Assembly: GCF_007830265.1 (NCBI RefSeq)
Contig: NZ_VLKE01000001.1
Location: 868,001-932,000 of the forward strand
DNA: 64,000 nucleotides
Origin: Micromonospora olivasterospora
Lineage (GTDB): Bacteria; Actinomycetota; Actinomycetes; Mycobacteriales; Micromonosporaceae
Direction of reading: 5' to 3'
Shown: piece by piece, positions 24,407-32,245 of the stretch
How the letters are laid out: the number at the start of each line of letters is the position of its first letter
How positions within the stretch are numbered: position 1 is the stretch's first letter
Translations under genes and position numbers: made by a program
The notes under the pieces: generated by a model
What the model saw: only the letters and a program-made list of their open reading frames with translations
The model's database searches: none
What the model was told of the DNA's origin: nothing

Positions 24407-27400
24407 CGAAGACGCGTTCCATCGCGGCGCGGGAGCGGCGGGCCGTGCGCAGGTACTCGTCGAGGAACTCGCCGGGGTCGTCGCGGCCGAGCAGCCGGGC
24501 CGCTCCGGCCAGCTCGACGCCGTGCCGGGGCAGCTGGTCGCCGGCGCGGCCCCGGACCAGCATCAGCGCGTTGCGGACCTGGGCCGCGAGGGTCCACCCG
24601 GCGGCCATCGCGGCGGCGTCCGCCGGGTCGACCAGGCCGGCGTCGGCGGCCGCCGCGAGCGCGTCGAGGGTACGCGTGCCGCGCAGCGCGGGGACGCGTC
24701 CGGCGTGCCGGAGCTGGAGCAGCTGTACGGCCCACTCGACGTCAGCCAGGCCGCCCCGGCCGAGCTTGGTGTCGGTGGCCGGGTCGGCGCCCCGGGGCAG
24801 CCGCTCGTGCTCGACCCGCGCCTTGATCCGGCGGATCTCGACGATCTGCTCGCGGGTCAGCCCGTCGGCCGGGTAGCGGACGGGGTCGACCAGCGCCTCG
24901 AACTCGGCGCCGAGGTCGGCGTCCCCGCAGACGAACCGGGCCCGCAGCAGCGCCTGCGCCTCCCACACCTTCGACCAGCGCGCGTAGTACTGGGCGTACG
25001 CGGCGAGGCTGCGTGCGAGGGGGCCCTGCCGGCCCTCGGGGCGCAGGTCGGCGTCCACCCCGAGCGGCGGGTCGGGGGCGGGCGCGGACAGCAGCCGGCG
25101 CAGTTCCTCGGCGACCGCGTGCGCGGCAGTGCCGGCCGCCCGCTCGTCGGCCCCGGGCGGCGGGGCGTAGACGAAGAGCACGTCGGCGTCGGAGAGGTAG
25201 TTCGACTCGTACCCGCCGAGCCGGCCCATGCCGATGACGGCGAACCGGAGCCCGGGCAGGGCCGGCTGGGCGGCCCGCGCCGTACGCAGCGCGGCGGCCA
25301 GGGTGGCGTCGGTGACGTCGGCCAGCGCGGCGCCGACGGCGGTGACCTCGGCGAGGCCGCGCGCGGGCCGGGCGGCCGGGTCGGGGCGGTCCGGGTCGGA
25401 GCGGTCCGGGTCGGAGCGGTCCGGGTCCGGGCGGTTCGGGGTCGGCCGGCTCGGGGTCGGGGCGAGCGAGCCGGCCCGGCTCAGCACGTCGGCGCAGGCG
25501 AGCCGCAGCAGCTCGCGGCGGCGCAGCGCGCGGACCGCCCGGATCGCCTCGACCGGGTCGGCGTGCCGGGCCGCCGCGGCGGCGAAGCCCTCGCAGAGCA
25601 CCTCGTGGGGGCGCGGGGTCAGCTCGTTCTCCTCGGCCAGCAGCCGCAGCGCCTCCGGCTCGCGGGCCAGCAGGTCGGCGGCGTACCGGGAGGAGGAGAG
25701 CACCCGGGCCAGCCGGCGGGCCACCGGCCCTTCGTCCCGCAGCAGGCGGAGGTACCAGGGGGTGCTGCCGAGGGCGTCGGAGACCTGCCGGTAGTTGAGC
25801 AGCCCGCGGTCGGGCTCGGGGGCGTCGGCGAACTCGCTGAGCAGCACCGGCAGCAGGGTGCGCTGGATGGCGGCGGTGCGGCTCACCCCGCCGGTGAGGG
25901 CCTGCAGGTGGCGCAGCGCCCCGGCGGGGTCTGCGAAGCCGAGGATCTCCAGGCGGTGCCGGGCCGCCTCCGGGGTCAGCCGCAGCCCGTCGGCCGGCAC
26001 CCGGGCCACGGACTCCAGCAGCGGCCGGTACAGCAGCTTGGCGTGCAGCCGGCGTACCTCGGTGGCGTGGGTGACCCAGTCGGCGCGGAACTCCTCGACG
26101 GCGCTGCGGCCCGGCGTGGCCTGGTAGCCGAGGGCGGCGGCGAGCCAGCGCAGCGCGGCCGGGTCGGTCGGCACGGTGTGGGTGCGGCGCAGGCCCTGGA
26201 GCTGGAGCCGGTGCTCGACGGCGCGCAGGAACCGGTACCCGCCCAGCAGTGCCTCGCCGTCTGCCCGGCCGACGTAGCCGCCGGCGACCAGGGCGCGCAA
26301 TGCGGGGATCGTGCCCGGCGCCCGCAGCGACTCGTCGCCCCGGCCGTGCACGAGTTGCAGCAGCTGGACGGCGAACTCGATGTCGCGCAGCCCGCCGGGG
26401 CCGCGCTTGATCTCGCGCTCCAGCTCCTTCGGCGGGATGTTGTCGATGATCCTGCGGCGCATCGACCGGACGTCGGAGACCGCCTCGGGCCGCTCGGCGG
26501 CCCGCCACACCAGCGGGGCGAGCTGGTCGATCCACTCCCCGGCGAGCGCCAGGTCGCCGGCCGCCGGGCGGGCCTTGAGCAGCGCCTGGAACTCCCAGGT
26601 GCGCGCCCAGCGGCGGTAGTACGCCAGGTGGCTGGCCAGGGTGCGCACCAGCGGCCCCCGGCTGCCCTCGGGACGCAGCGCCGCGTCGACCGGCCAGGCG
26701 ACCAGCCCGCAGACGTGGATCAGCCGGGTGGCGACGGTCGTGGCGGCCGGCAGTTCGTCGTCCTCGGCGCACACGAAGATCACATCGACGTCGGAGACGT
26801 AGTTCAGCTCGCCGCCACCGCACTTGCCCATCGCCACCACGCCCAGCCTGGGCGGGTCGGTGCCCTCGGGCAGCTCGCCGACGGCGATCCCGTACGCCTC
26901 GGCGAGGGTGGCGTCGGCCAGCGCGGAGAGCGCGGCCATGGTCTGTTCCAGGCTCCGCGCGCCGGTCAGGTCGGCCGCCGCGATCCGCAGCAGGGCCAGC
27001 CGGTACGCCTGGCGCAGCACCGCGACCGGCTGGGCGGACGCGGTGCGGCGGGCCGCGGCGGCCAGGTCGAGCCGGCCGTCGGCGGCGGGGGCGAGCCCGT
27101 CCGGCTCGGTGGCGAGCACCGGCCACTGCCGGGGGTTGGCCACCAGGTGGTCGCCGAGCGCCGCCGAGGCGCCCAGGACGGCGAGCAGCCGCCGCCGCAG
27201 CCCCGGGTCGGCGTGCAGCGCCTCCAGCAGCGCGGACGGCTCCTCCTCGCCGACGGCCCGGCACTCGACCTCGACGGCCCGGCGCTCGGCCTCGACGGCC
27301 CGGCGCTCGGCCTCCACGAGGCGGTGGAGCTGGCGCAGCGCGAGATCTGGGTCGGCGGCCCTGGACAGGGCGGCGAGCAGCTCGGCGGCCCGCTCGTCGA

Positions 27401-27536
27401 CCGGCTCCTGCTCGTCGGGCCGCCACAGGCCCAGCCCGGCCGGGCCGAGCAGGTCGGCCGCACGGGCCCCGCCGTCGTCCTCGGCCGTGCCGAAGCCGTA
27501 GCGGGCCAGGCGCCCCCGGACGGGTCTGCTCAGCAC
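24399..27536 (-). CDS. glnE: Bifunctional glutamine synthetase adenylyltransferase/adenylyl-removing enzyme
   Basis: GlnE controls glutamine synthetase by adding or removing AMP on a Tyr, here about Tyr402 of GlnA. Two nucleotidyltransferase domains carry the expected signature: GVVAMGKCGGGELNYVSDVD (N-terminal half, deadenylylating) and AVIGMGRLGGYESNYLSDAD (C-terminal half, adenylylating). Between and after them are the helical domains (EREIKRGPGGLRDIEFAVQL and TKLGRGGLADVEWAVQLL). At 1045 residues it is longer than usual because of two low-complexity insertions: three 7-residue RRAVEAE-type repeats near residue 85 and a run of DPDRS repeats before the C-terminal catalytic domain. The ATG at 27536 lies just upstream of the divergent cluster edge. 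Confidence 0.93.
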   Translation of the reverse strand: MLSRPVRGRLARYGFGTAEDDGGARAADLLGPAGLGLWRPDEQEPVDERAAELLAALSRAADPDLALRQLHRLVEAERRAVEAERRAVEVECRAVGEEEPSALLEALHADPGLRRRLLAVLGASAALGDHLVANPRQWPVLATEPDGLAPAADGRLDLAAAARRTASAQPVAVLRQAYRLALLRIAAADLTGARSLEQTMAALSALADATLAEAYGIAVGELPEGTDPPRLGVVAMGKCGGGELNYVSDVDVIFVCAEDDELPAATTVATRLIHVCGLVAWPVDAALRPEGSRGPLVRTLASHLAYYRRWARTWEFQALLKARPAAGDLALAGEWIDQLAPLVWRAAERPEAVSDVRSMRRRIIDNIPPKELEREIKRGPGGLRDIEFAVQLLQLVHGRGDESLRAPGTIPALRALVAGGYVGRADGEALLGGYRFLRAVEHRLQLQGLRRTHTVPTDPAALRWLAAALGYQATPGRSAVEEFRADWVTHATEVRRLHAKLLYRPLLESVARVPADGLRLTPEAARHRLEILGFADPAGALRHLQALTGGVSRTAAIQRTLLPVLLSEFADAPEPDRGLLNYRQVSDALGSTPWYLRLLRDEGPVARRLARVLSSSRYAADLLAREPEALRLLAEENELTPRPHEVLCEGFAAAAARHADPVEAIRAVRALRRRELLRLACADVLSRAGSLAPTPSRPTPNRPDPDRSDPDRSDPDRPDPAARPARGLAEVTAVGAALADVTDATLAAALRTARAAQPALPGLRFAVIGMGRLGGYESNYLSDADVLFVYAPPPGADERAAGTAAHAVAEELRRLLSAPAPDPPLGVDADLRPEGRQGPLARSLAAYAQYYARWSKVWEAQALLRARFVCGDADLGAEFEALVDPVRYPADGLTREQIVEIRRIKARVEHERLPRGADPATDTKLGRGGLADVEWAVQLLQLRHAGRVPALRGTRTLDALAAAADAGLVDPADAAAMAAGWTLAAQVRNALMLVRGRAGDQLPRHGVELAGAARLLGRDDPGEFLDEYLRTARRSRAAMERVFDG

Positions 27537-27539
27537 GGC

Positions 27540-28307
27540 TCAGTGCCCGAGCAGCGGAAGATCGCGCCGCACCGCGTCGTCCGCCAGCTCGCCGAGGGCG
27601 AGGGCGGCGAACCGGACAGCGAAGGGCTGCCACACCTCCTCGACGTCGGCCATCACCCGGTCGCAGGCCGCCACCACCAGCTCGGGGTCGTAGCCCAGCT
27701 CGGCGAGCAGCGCGGAGTCGGTGGCCCAGTCTGCGATCATCGCGGTGTCGCACTCGATGTGGAACTGCAGCCCCCAGGCCCGGTCGCCGAGGCGGAACGC
27801 CTGGTGCGGGTAGCGGGTGGAGACGGCCAGCAGGGTCGCGCCGTGCGGCAGTTCGGTGATCTCGTCGGAGTGCCACTGCAACACGTCCGGGATCAGCGGC
27901 ACGTACCGGAAGAGCGGGTCGGCCTCGGCGGCGTCGCGCCGGCCGACCACGGCGGGGCCGACCTCGGGCCCGGACGGGCTGCGCTCGACCAGCCCGGCGT
28001 GCGCGGTGGCGAGCAGCTGCGCGCCGAGACAGACCCCGAGGGTCGGCAGCCGGTGCCGGACCGCCTTGCGCAGCAGCCCCTCCAGCGCGGGGAACCAGGG
28101 CGTGCCCGGGGTGCCGTCGGGCAGCGGGTACGCCTGCTGCTCCCCGCCCAGCACGACCAGCGCCACGTACCCGTGAAGGTCGGCGGGGAGTTCGTCGCCG
28201 GCGTGCGGGCGCAGCACCCGCAGCTCCAGCCCCCCCTCCACCAGCCACTCCCCCAGCCGGCGGACGTCGTCGGTCGGATCGTTCTCGATCACCAGCGCGG
28301 TTCCCAC
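27540..28307 (-). CDS. Class I glutamine amidotransferase (GuaA-like GATase1)
   Basis: Glutamine amidotransferase of 255 residues. The nucleophile elbow is LGVCLGAQLLA with the catalytic Cys, and the His-Glu pair is in WGLQFHIECD. No synthetase domain is attached, so it is a stand-alone hydrolase of the kind that degrades gamma-glutamyl compounds or supplies ammonia. Relatives near glnA-type genes often act on gamma-glutamylated amines (PuuD-like), which would fit GlnA2 nearby; that is inference. The GTG at 28307 is preceded by TAGCCT on the minus strand 7 nt upstream (28315-28320), so it is probably leaderless. It ends 3 bp before the glnE start and is cotranscribed with it. Confidence 0.85.
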   Translation of the reverse strand: MGTALVIENDPTDDVRRLGEWLVEGGLELRVLRPHAGDELPADLHGYVALVVLGGEQQAYPLPDGTPGTPWFPALEGLLRKAVRHRLPTLGVCLGAQLLATAHAGLVERSPSGPEVGPAVVGRRDAAEADPLFRYVPLIPDVLQWHSDEITELPHGATLLAVSTRYPHQAFRLGDRAWGLQFHIECDTAMIADWATDSALLAELGYDPELVVAACDRVMADVEEVWQPFAVRFAALALGELADDAVRRDLPLLGH

Positions 28308-28314
28308 GCCGTCG

Positions 28315-28372
28315 AGGCTATCCCGTGCGGCCAGCCGTGCCCGGAACGGCTCCGGCGGGCCCCGACTAGGCT
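28315..28372. promoter_or_regulatory. Divergent pair of leaderless promoters
   Basis: A minus-strand TAGCCT (28315-28320) serves the amidotransferase GTG at 28307, and a plus-strand TAGGCT (28367-28372) serves the LD-carboxypeptidase GTG at 28381. The two boxes are 46 bp apart. Confidence 0.5.
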
Positions 28373-28380
28373 CGGCGACT

Positions 28381-29310
28381 GTGATCGACGACGGCGTCCT
28401 GCGCCCACCCGTGCTGCGCCCCGGCGACACGGTGATGCTGGTGTCCCCGTCCGGGCCGACCCGGCCCGAGCGGGTGGCCCGGGGCGTCGAACTGCTCACC
28501 GGCTGGGGGTTGCGGCCCGTGCTCGCGCCCAACGCGTACGCCCGCCGGGGCTACCTGGCCGGCGCGGACGAGCTGCGCGCCGCCGACCTGAACGCCGCGT
28601 TCGCCGACCCGGAGGTGCGCGGGGTGATCTGCACCCGCGGCGGGTACGGCGCCCAGCGGGTGGTCGACGCCGTCGACATGGCGGCGGTGCGGCGCGACCC
28701 GAAGGTGGTGGCCGGCTTCTCCGACATCACCGCGTTGCAGCTCGCGCTGTGGCGCGGGGCCCGGCTGGCCAGCGTGCACGGCCCCGGCGCGGCCTGGCTG
28801 GACGAGCGCACGCCGCCGTACTCGGCCGAATCGCTGCACGCCGCGCTGATGACCACCGAGCCGGTCACCGTCGCCGCCGTGCCGGGCGAGGAGACATCCG
28901 GCGTACGCGTCCCCGGCAGCGCCACCGGGACGCTGCTCGGCGGCAACCTCTGCCTGATCGCCGCCTCGGTCGGCACCGCGGACATGCCCGACCTCACCGG
29001 GGCGGTCCTGCTGGTCGAGGACGTGCAGGAACCGCCCTACAAGGTCGACCGGATGCTGACCCAGCTGCGCCGCGCCGGGGCGCTGCGCCGGGTGGCCGGG
29101 GTGGCCGTCGGCCAGTTCACGGACTGCGCGGACAGCTGGGACACCACGGTCGCCGACGTGCTGGCCGAGCGCCTCGGCGACCTCGGCGTACCGGTCCTCG
29201 GCGGGCTGCCGATCGGCCACGGCCACGGCCAGCTCACCGTCCCGCTGGGCACCCGGGCCACCCTCGACGCCACCGCCGGCACCCTCACGGTCGCCCCCGC
29301 CGTCCACTGA
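28381..29310 (+). CDS. LD-carboxypeptidase (peptidase S66 family)
   Basis: Serine peptidase of 309 residues in family S66, whose members remove the terminal D-Ala from peptidoglycan tetrapeptides or cleave microcin-type peptides. The nucleophile region is CTRGGYGAQRVVD (the motif containing Ser in classical LdcA is here around GGYG and VVAGFSDITALQL). The Glu and His of the triad are in VEDVQEPPYKVDRML and GLPIGHGHGQLTVPLG. The MccF-like immunity subgroup is another possibility. The GTG at 28381 is leaderless. Confidence 0.88.
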   Translation: MIDDGVLRPPVLRPGDTVMLVSPSGPTRPERVARGVELLTGWGLRPVLAPNAYARRGYLAGADELRAADLNAAFADPEVRGVICTRGGYGAQRVVDAVDMAAVRRDPKVVAGFSDITALQLALWRGARLASVHGPGAAWLDERTPPYSAESLHAALMTTEPVTVAAVPGEETSGVRVPGSATGTLLGGNLCLIAASVGTADMPDLTGAVLLVEDVQEPPYKVDRMLTQLRRAGALRRVAGVAVGQFTDCADSWDTTVADVLAERLGDLGVPVLGGLPIGHGHGQLTVPLGTRATLDATAGTLTVAPAVH

Positions 29311-29538
29311 CCCCACCCCGCGCGCCCCCGCCTGTCGGATGGTGGGGGCTGCCCCGGGTACGCCCGCCTCCGCGCCCGCCTCGGCCCACCTGCGCCGGCA
29401 CGACGTACCCGGGCAACGGATTCCGCCCGCCATTACCTCGGGTTTTCAGCTGGCTGACAGGGTCGCCACGGCTTCCGCCCAGCTCAACCCGTCACTGTCG
29501 GTGAGGTCATCACACACGAGTGCCGAGTTGGAGGACCG

Positions 29539-30015
29539 ATGTCCCGCACCACCGTTACGAAGAAGCGCCTGCTGGTCGGGCTGGCCGCCGCCGGCGTGCT
29601 GGGCGTGGGGATCGCGGCGCCGACCGTCGCGTTCGCCGGGGACACCACCCCGGCGCCGAGCGCCAGCGCGAGTCAGGACACCGACCAGTCGCAGCGCGTC
29701 GACCGGCAGGCCGCGTTCGCCGAGGAGCTGGCCAAGGAGCTGGGCGTCCCGACCGACAAGGTGACGGCCGCCCTGGAGAAGCTGCGCGAGCAGCACAAGG
29801 CCGACCGGCCGGAGCGCGGCGACCGCCCCGGGAACGCCGCCGACCGCCAGGCGAAGCTGAAGGAGCGGCTGGACCAGGCCGTCAAGGACGGCAAGCTCAC
29901 CCAGGAGCAGGCCGACGCGATCACCAAGGCGGTCGAGGCCGGCGTCTTCCCCGGCCCGGGCGGTTTCGGCCGGGGCGGCCACGGCGGCTGGCACGGCGAG
30001 CGCGCGCCCGCCTGA
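29539..30015 (+). CDS. Secreted helical protein with Gly-rich tail
   Basis: Protein of 158 residues with a signal peptide (KKRLLVGLAAAGVLGVGIAA, cleavage near AFA-GD). The mature part contains two helical repeats with similar logic: EELAKELGVPTDKVTAALEK followed by a charged stretch, and DGKLTQEQADAITKAVEAGV, which resembles DUF2680-like modules of exported actinobacterial proteins. It ends in a Gly/His tail (GGFGRGGHGGWHGERAP). The function is unknown; a stress or metal-related surface role is conceivable from the His-rich tail. The ATG at 29539 follows GGAGG by 5 nt. Confidence 0.75.
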   Translation: MSRTTVTKKRLLVGLAAAGVLGVGIAAPTVAFAGDTTPAPSASASQDTDQSQRVDRQAAFAEELAKELGVPTDKVTAALEKLREQHKADRPERGDRPGNAADRQAKLKERLDQAVKDGKLTQEQADAITKAVEAGVFPGPGGFGRGGHGGWHGERAPA

Positions 30016-30023
30016 CGCGCGTT

Positions 30024-30070
30024 GCCGCCGACATGGCGGTGTCCTGCTCACCCGGACACCGCCATGTCGG
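30024..30070. repeat. Perfect 19-bp inverted repeat, CGACATGGCGG family copy 2
   Basis: Arms 30024-30042 and 30052-30070 are perfectly complementary around a 9-nt loop. The arm CGCCGACATGGCGGTGTCC is related to the element at 18405-18453. It lies 8 bp after the secreted-protein stop and may act as a bidirectional terminator. Confidence 0.85.
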
Positions 30071-30108
30071 CGATGTGCCGATAACACGCGGCGGGGTCAG
30101 GGGGCGCG

Positions 30109-30534
30109 TCAGGCGATGCAGGCGCAGACGATCAGCGCGGCCCCGAAGTGGGTGGCGGCGCTGACCCGGGCGGCCGGGTGCGGCTCGTCGGAGCAGACGA
30201 TCTCCCCGAGCCTGCCGGGGGTGAGCAGGTCCAGCACGACGAACGCCAACCCCATGATCAGCAGGCCGACCAGCCCGAAGATCACCGTCGAGGCGAGCCC
30301 CTTGGCGAAGTCGTGGTAGCTGGTGAGGATCGCGGTGAACACGATCCCGGCGATGCCGAGCTGGTTGGCGGCCAGCAGCAGCGCGGCGTTGCCGTTGCGC
30401 CGCATCCAGATCAGCTCCCGCAGCCGCCCGGGGGTGAGCAGGTCGACCAGCCCGAAGCCGGCCGCCATCAGCCCCACCCCGACGACCCCGAACACCACGC
30501 TCTGCCAGGCTCCGCCGAACAGGTCCGCCAGCAC
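30109..30534 (-). CDS. DUF350 membrane protein
   Basis: Protein of 141 residues with four hydrophobic segments arranged as two internal repeats: AAGFGLVDLLTPGRLRELIW near the N-terminus and GLAFVVLDLLTPGRLGEIVC in the second half. This duplicated DxLTPG pattern is typical of the DUF350 (UPF0719) inner-membrane family, which is often found with glutathionylspermidine-like ligases and whose function is unknown. It starts at ATG 30534 with GGCAAGTC before it and follows glnA2 on the same strand. Confidence 0.8.
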   Translation of the reverse strand: MLADLFGGAWQSVVFGVVGVGLMAAGFGLVDLLTPGRLRELIWMRRNGNAALLLAANQLGIAGIVFTAILTSYHDFAKGLASTVIFGLVGLLIMGLAFVVLDLLTPGRLGEIVCSDEPHPAARVSAATHFGAALIVCACIA

Positions 30535-30625
30535 CGACTTGCCTCCCGACCAGTTCCGCCCGGCGGGGGTACCGGGACGGTGATCGAGACGATAGCCGGC
30601 CCGCGCAACCGCCGGCAGCCCCGGC

Positions 30626-31975
30626 CTACAGCGAGAGGTAGCGCTGCCGCTCGTACGGGGTGACCTCCCGGCGGTACTGCTCCCACTCGGCGCGCTTGTT
30701 GCGCAGGAAGAAGTCGAAGACGTGCTCGCCGAGCACCTCCGCCACCAGCTCGGAGCCGGCCATCACGTCAATCGCCTCGGCCAGGTTCTCCGGCAGCGCC
30801 TCGTAGCCCATGGCGCGGCGCTCGGCGCTGGTCAGCGACCAGACGTCGTCCTCGGCCCCGGGGGGCAGCTCGTAGCCCTCCTCGATGCCCTTGAGGCCGG
30901 CGCCGAGCAGCACCGCGAAGGCCAGGTACGGGTTGGCCGCCGAGTCCGGCGAGCGGACCTCCACGCGGGCCGAGTTCGGCTTGCCGTACGCGGGGACGCG
31001 GACCAACGCGGACCGGTTGAGGTGCCCCCAGCAGACGTACGCGGGGCTCTCGGTGATCCGGTCCGGCAGTGCCTGCGGGTAGAGCCGCTTGTACGAGTTG
31101 ACCCACTGGTTGGTGACGGCGGTGTACTCCCGGGCGTGGGTGAGCAGCCCGGCGATGAACGACTTCGCCACCTTCGACAGCTTCATCGGGTCGCCGCCGT
31201 CGTGGAACGCGTTGCGCTCCCCCTCGAACAGCGACAGATGGGTGTGCATGCCGCTGCCCGGCTGGTCGGTGAACGGCTTCGGCATGAAGCTGGCCTGCAC
31301 GCCGGTGGACAGCGCCACCTCCTTCACCACATGCCGGAAGGTCATGATGTTGTCGGCGGTGGTCAACGCGTCGGCGTAGCGCAGGTCGATCTCCTGCTGG
31401 CCGGGCGCGACCTCGTGGTGGCTGAACTCCACCGAGATGCCGATCCGCTCCAGGGCGAGCACGGCCTGGCGACGGAAGTCGCGGGCCACCGCGTGGGTGG
31501 TGTGCTCGAAGTAACCGCCGGTGTCGACCGGGGTGGGCAGGGAGCCGTCCTGCGGGCCGTTCTCCAGCAGGAAGAACTCGATCTCGGGGTGGGTGTAGAA
31601 GGTGAAACCCTTCTCGGCGGCCTTCGACAGCGCCCGGCGCAGCACATGCCGCGGGTCGGCCCAGGACGGGCTGCCGTCGGGAAGCAGGATGTCGCAGAAC
31701 ATCCGGGCGCTCTCGCCGCTGACCCCGCCCTCGAACGGGAACACCTGGAAGGTGGTCGGGTCGGGCATGGCCACCATGTCGGACTCGAAGACCCGGGCGA
31801 AGCCCTCGATCGCCGAGCCGTCGAACCCGATGCCCTCCTCGAAGGCCGCCTCCAGCTCGGCGGGCGCCACCGACACGCTCTTGAGCGTGCCCAGCACATC
31901 GGTGAACCACAGCCGGACGAACCGGATGTCCCGCTCTTCCAGCGTACGGAGGACGAACTCCTGCTGACGGTCCAC
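30626..31975 (-). CDS. glnA2: Glutamine synthetase-like protein GlnA2
   Basis: Type I glutamine synthetase fold of 449 residues. VDRQQEFVLRTLEERDIRFV at the N-terminus and GIGFDGSAIEGFARVFESDM match GlnA2 of other actinobacteria. The ATP-binding segment MPKPFTDQPGSGMHTHLSLF is present. The position of the adenylylated Tyr is replaced by EDDVWSLTSAERRAMG, so GlnE should not modify it. In Streptomyces, GlnA2-type enzymes gamma-glutamylate polyamines rather than ammonia; whether that holds here is uncertain. The GTG at 31975 is chosen over longer starts because AGGAG precedes it by 5 nt and the product then begins like the M. tuberculosis protein. A GlnR-like box lies 76 bp upstream. Confidence 0.9.
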   Translation of the reverse strand: MDRQQEFVLRTLEERDIRFVRLWFTDVLGTLKSVSVAPAELEAAFEEGIGFDGSAIEGFARVFESDMVAMPDPTTFQVFPFEGGVSGESARMFCDILLPDGSPSWADPRHVLRRALSKAAEKGFTFYTHPEIEFFLLENGPQDGSLPTPVDTGGYFEHTTHAVARDFRRQAVLALERIGISVEFSHHEVAPGQQEIDLRYADALTTADNIMTFRHVVKEVALSTGVQASFMPKPFTDQPGSGMHTHLSLFEGERNAFHDGGDPMKLSKVAKSFIAGLLTHAREYTAVTNQWVNSYKRLYPQALPDRITESPAYVCWGHLNRSALVRVPAYGKPNSARVEVRSPDSAANPYLAFAVLLGAGLKGIEEGYELPPGAEDDVWSLTSAERRAMGYEALPENLAEAIDVMAGSELVAEVLGEHVFDFFLRNKRAEWEQYRREVTPYERQRYLSL

Positions 31976-32050
31976 TTCCACTCCTCGCGACACACTGTCG
32001 GCCACCGGCTCCGGCCGGTCCGCCCGGACCGCCCAGTCTCCCGCCGCCTC

Positions 32051-32066
32051 TTTACGGGAACGTTAC
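32051..32066 (-). promoter_or_regulatory. GlnR-like box upstream of glnA2
   Basis: On the minus strand the sequence is GTAAC-n6-GTAAA. The first half matches gTnAC fully; the second matches three of five positions of GaAAc. It lies 76-91 bp before the GTG at 31975. Confidence 0.45.
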
Positions 32067-32245
32067 GCGAACCATCCGCGACGCGTCCTCCGGTGCCCCG
32101 CCGACCGGCCCTGCCGCGCCCCTTTCCTGGGCGCCTGCCCCGCGGCCCACAATGTCGGGGCCGCCCGGCCCAGGTCGGCGCGGCGGTGGTGAGAGCTGCC
32201 GCCGCCCGCGGTGTCGGGGCGGCCCGGCTGGGGCAAGATGAGGTC

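Noticed and set aside
30722..32245. The 500-residue upstream extension of the NAD synthase frame
   Set aside because: It is the complement of glnA2; the true start is ATG 32246, where the nitrilase domain begins.
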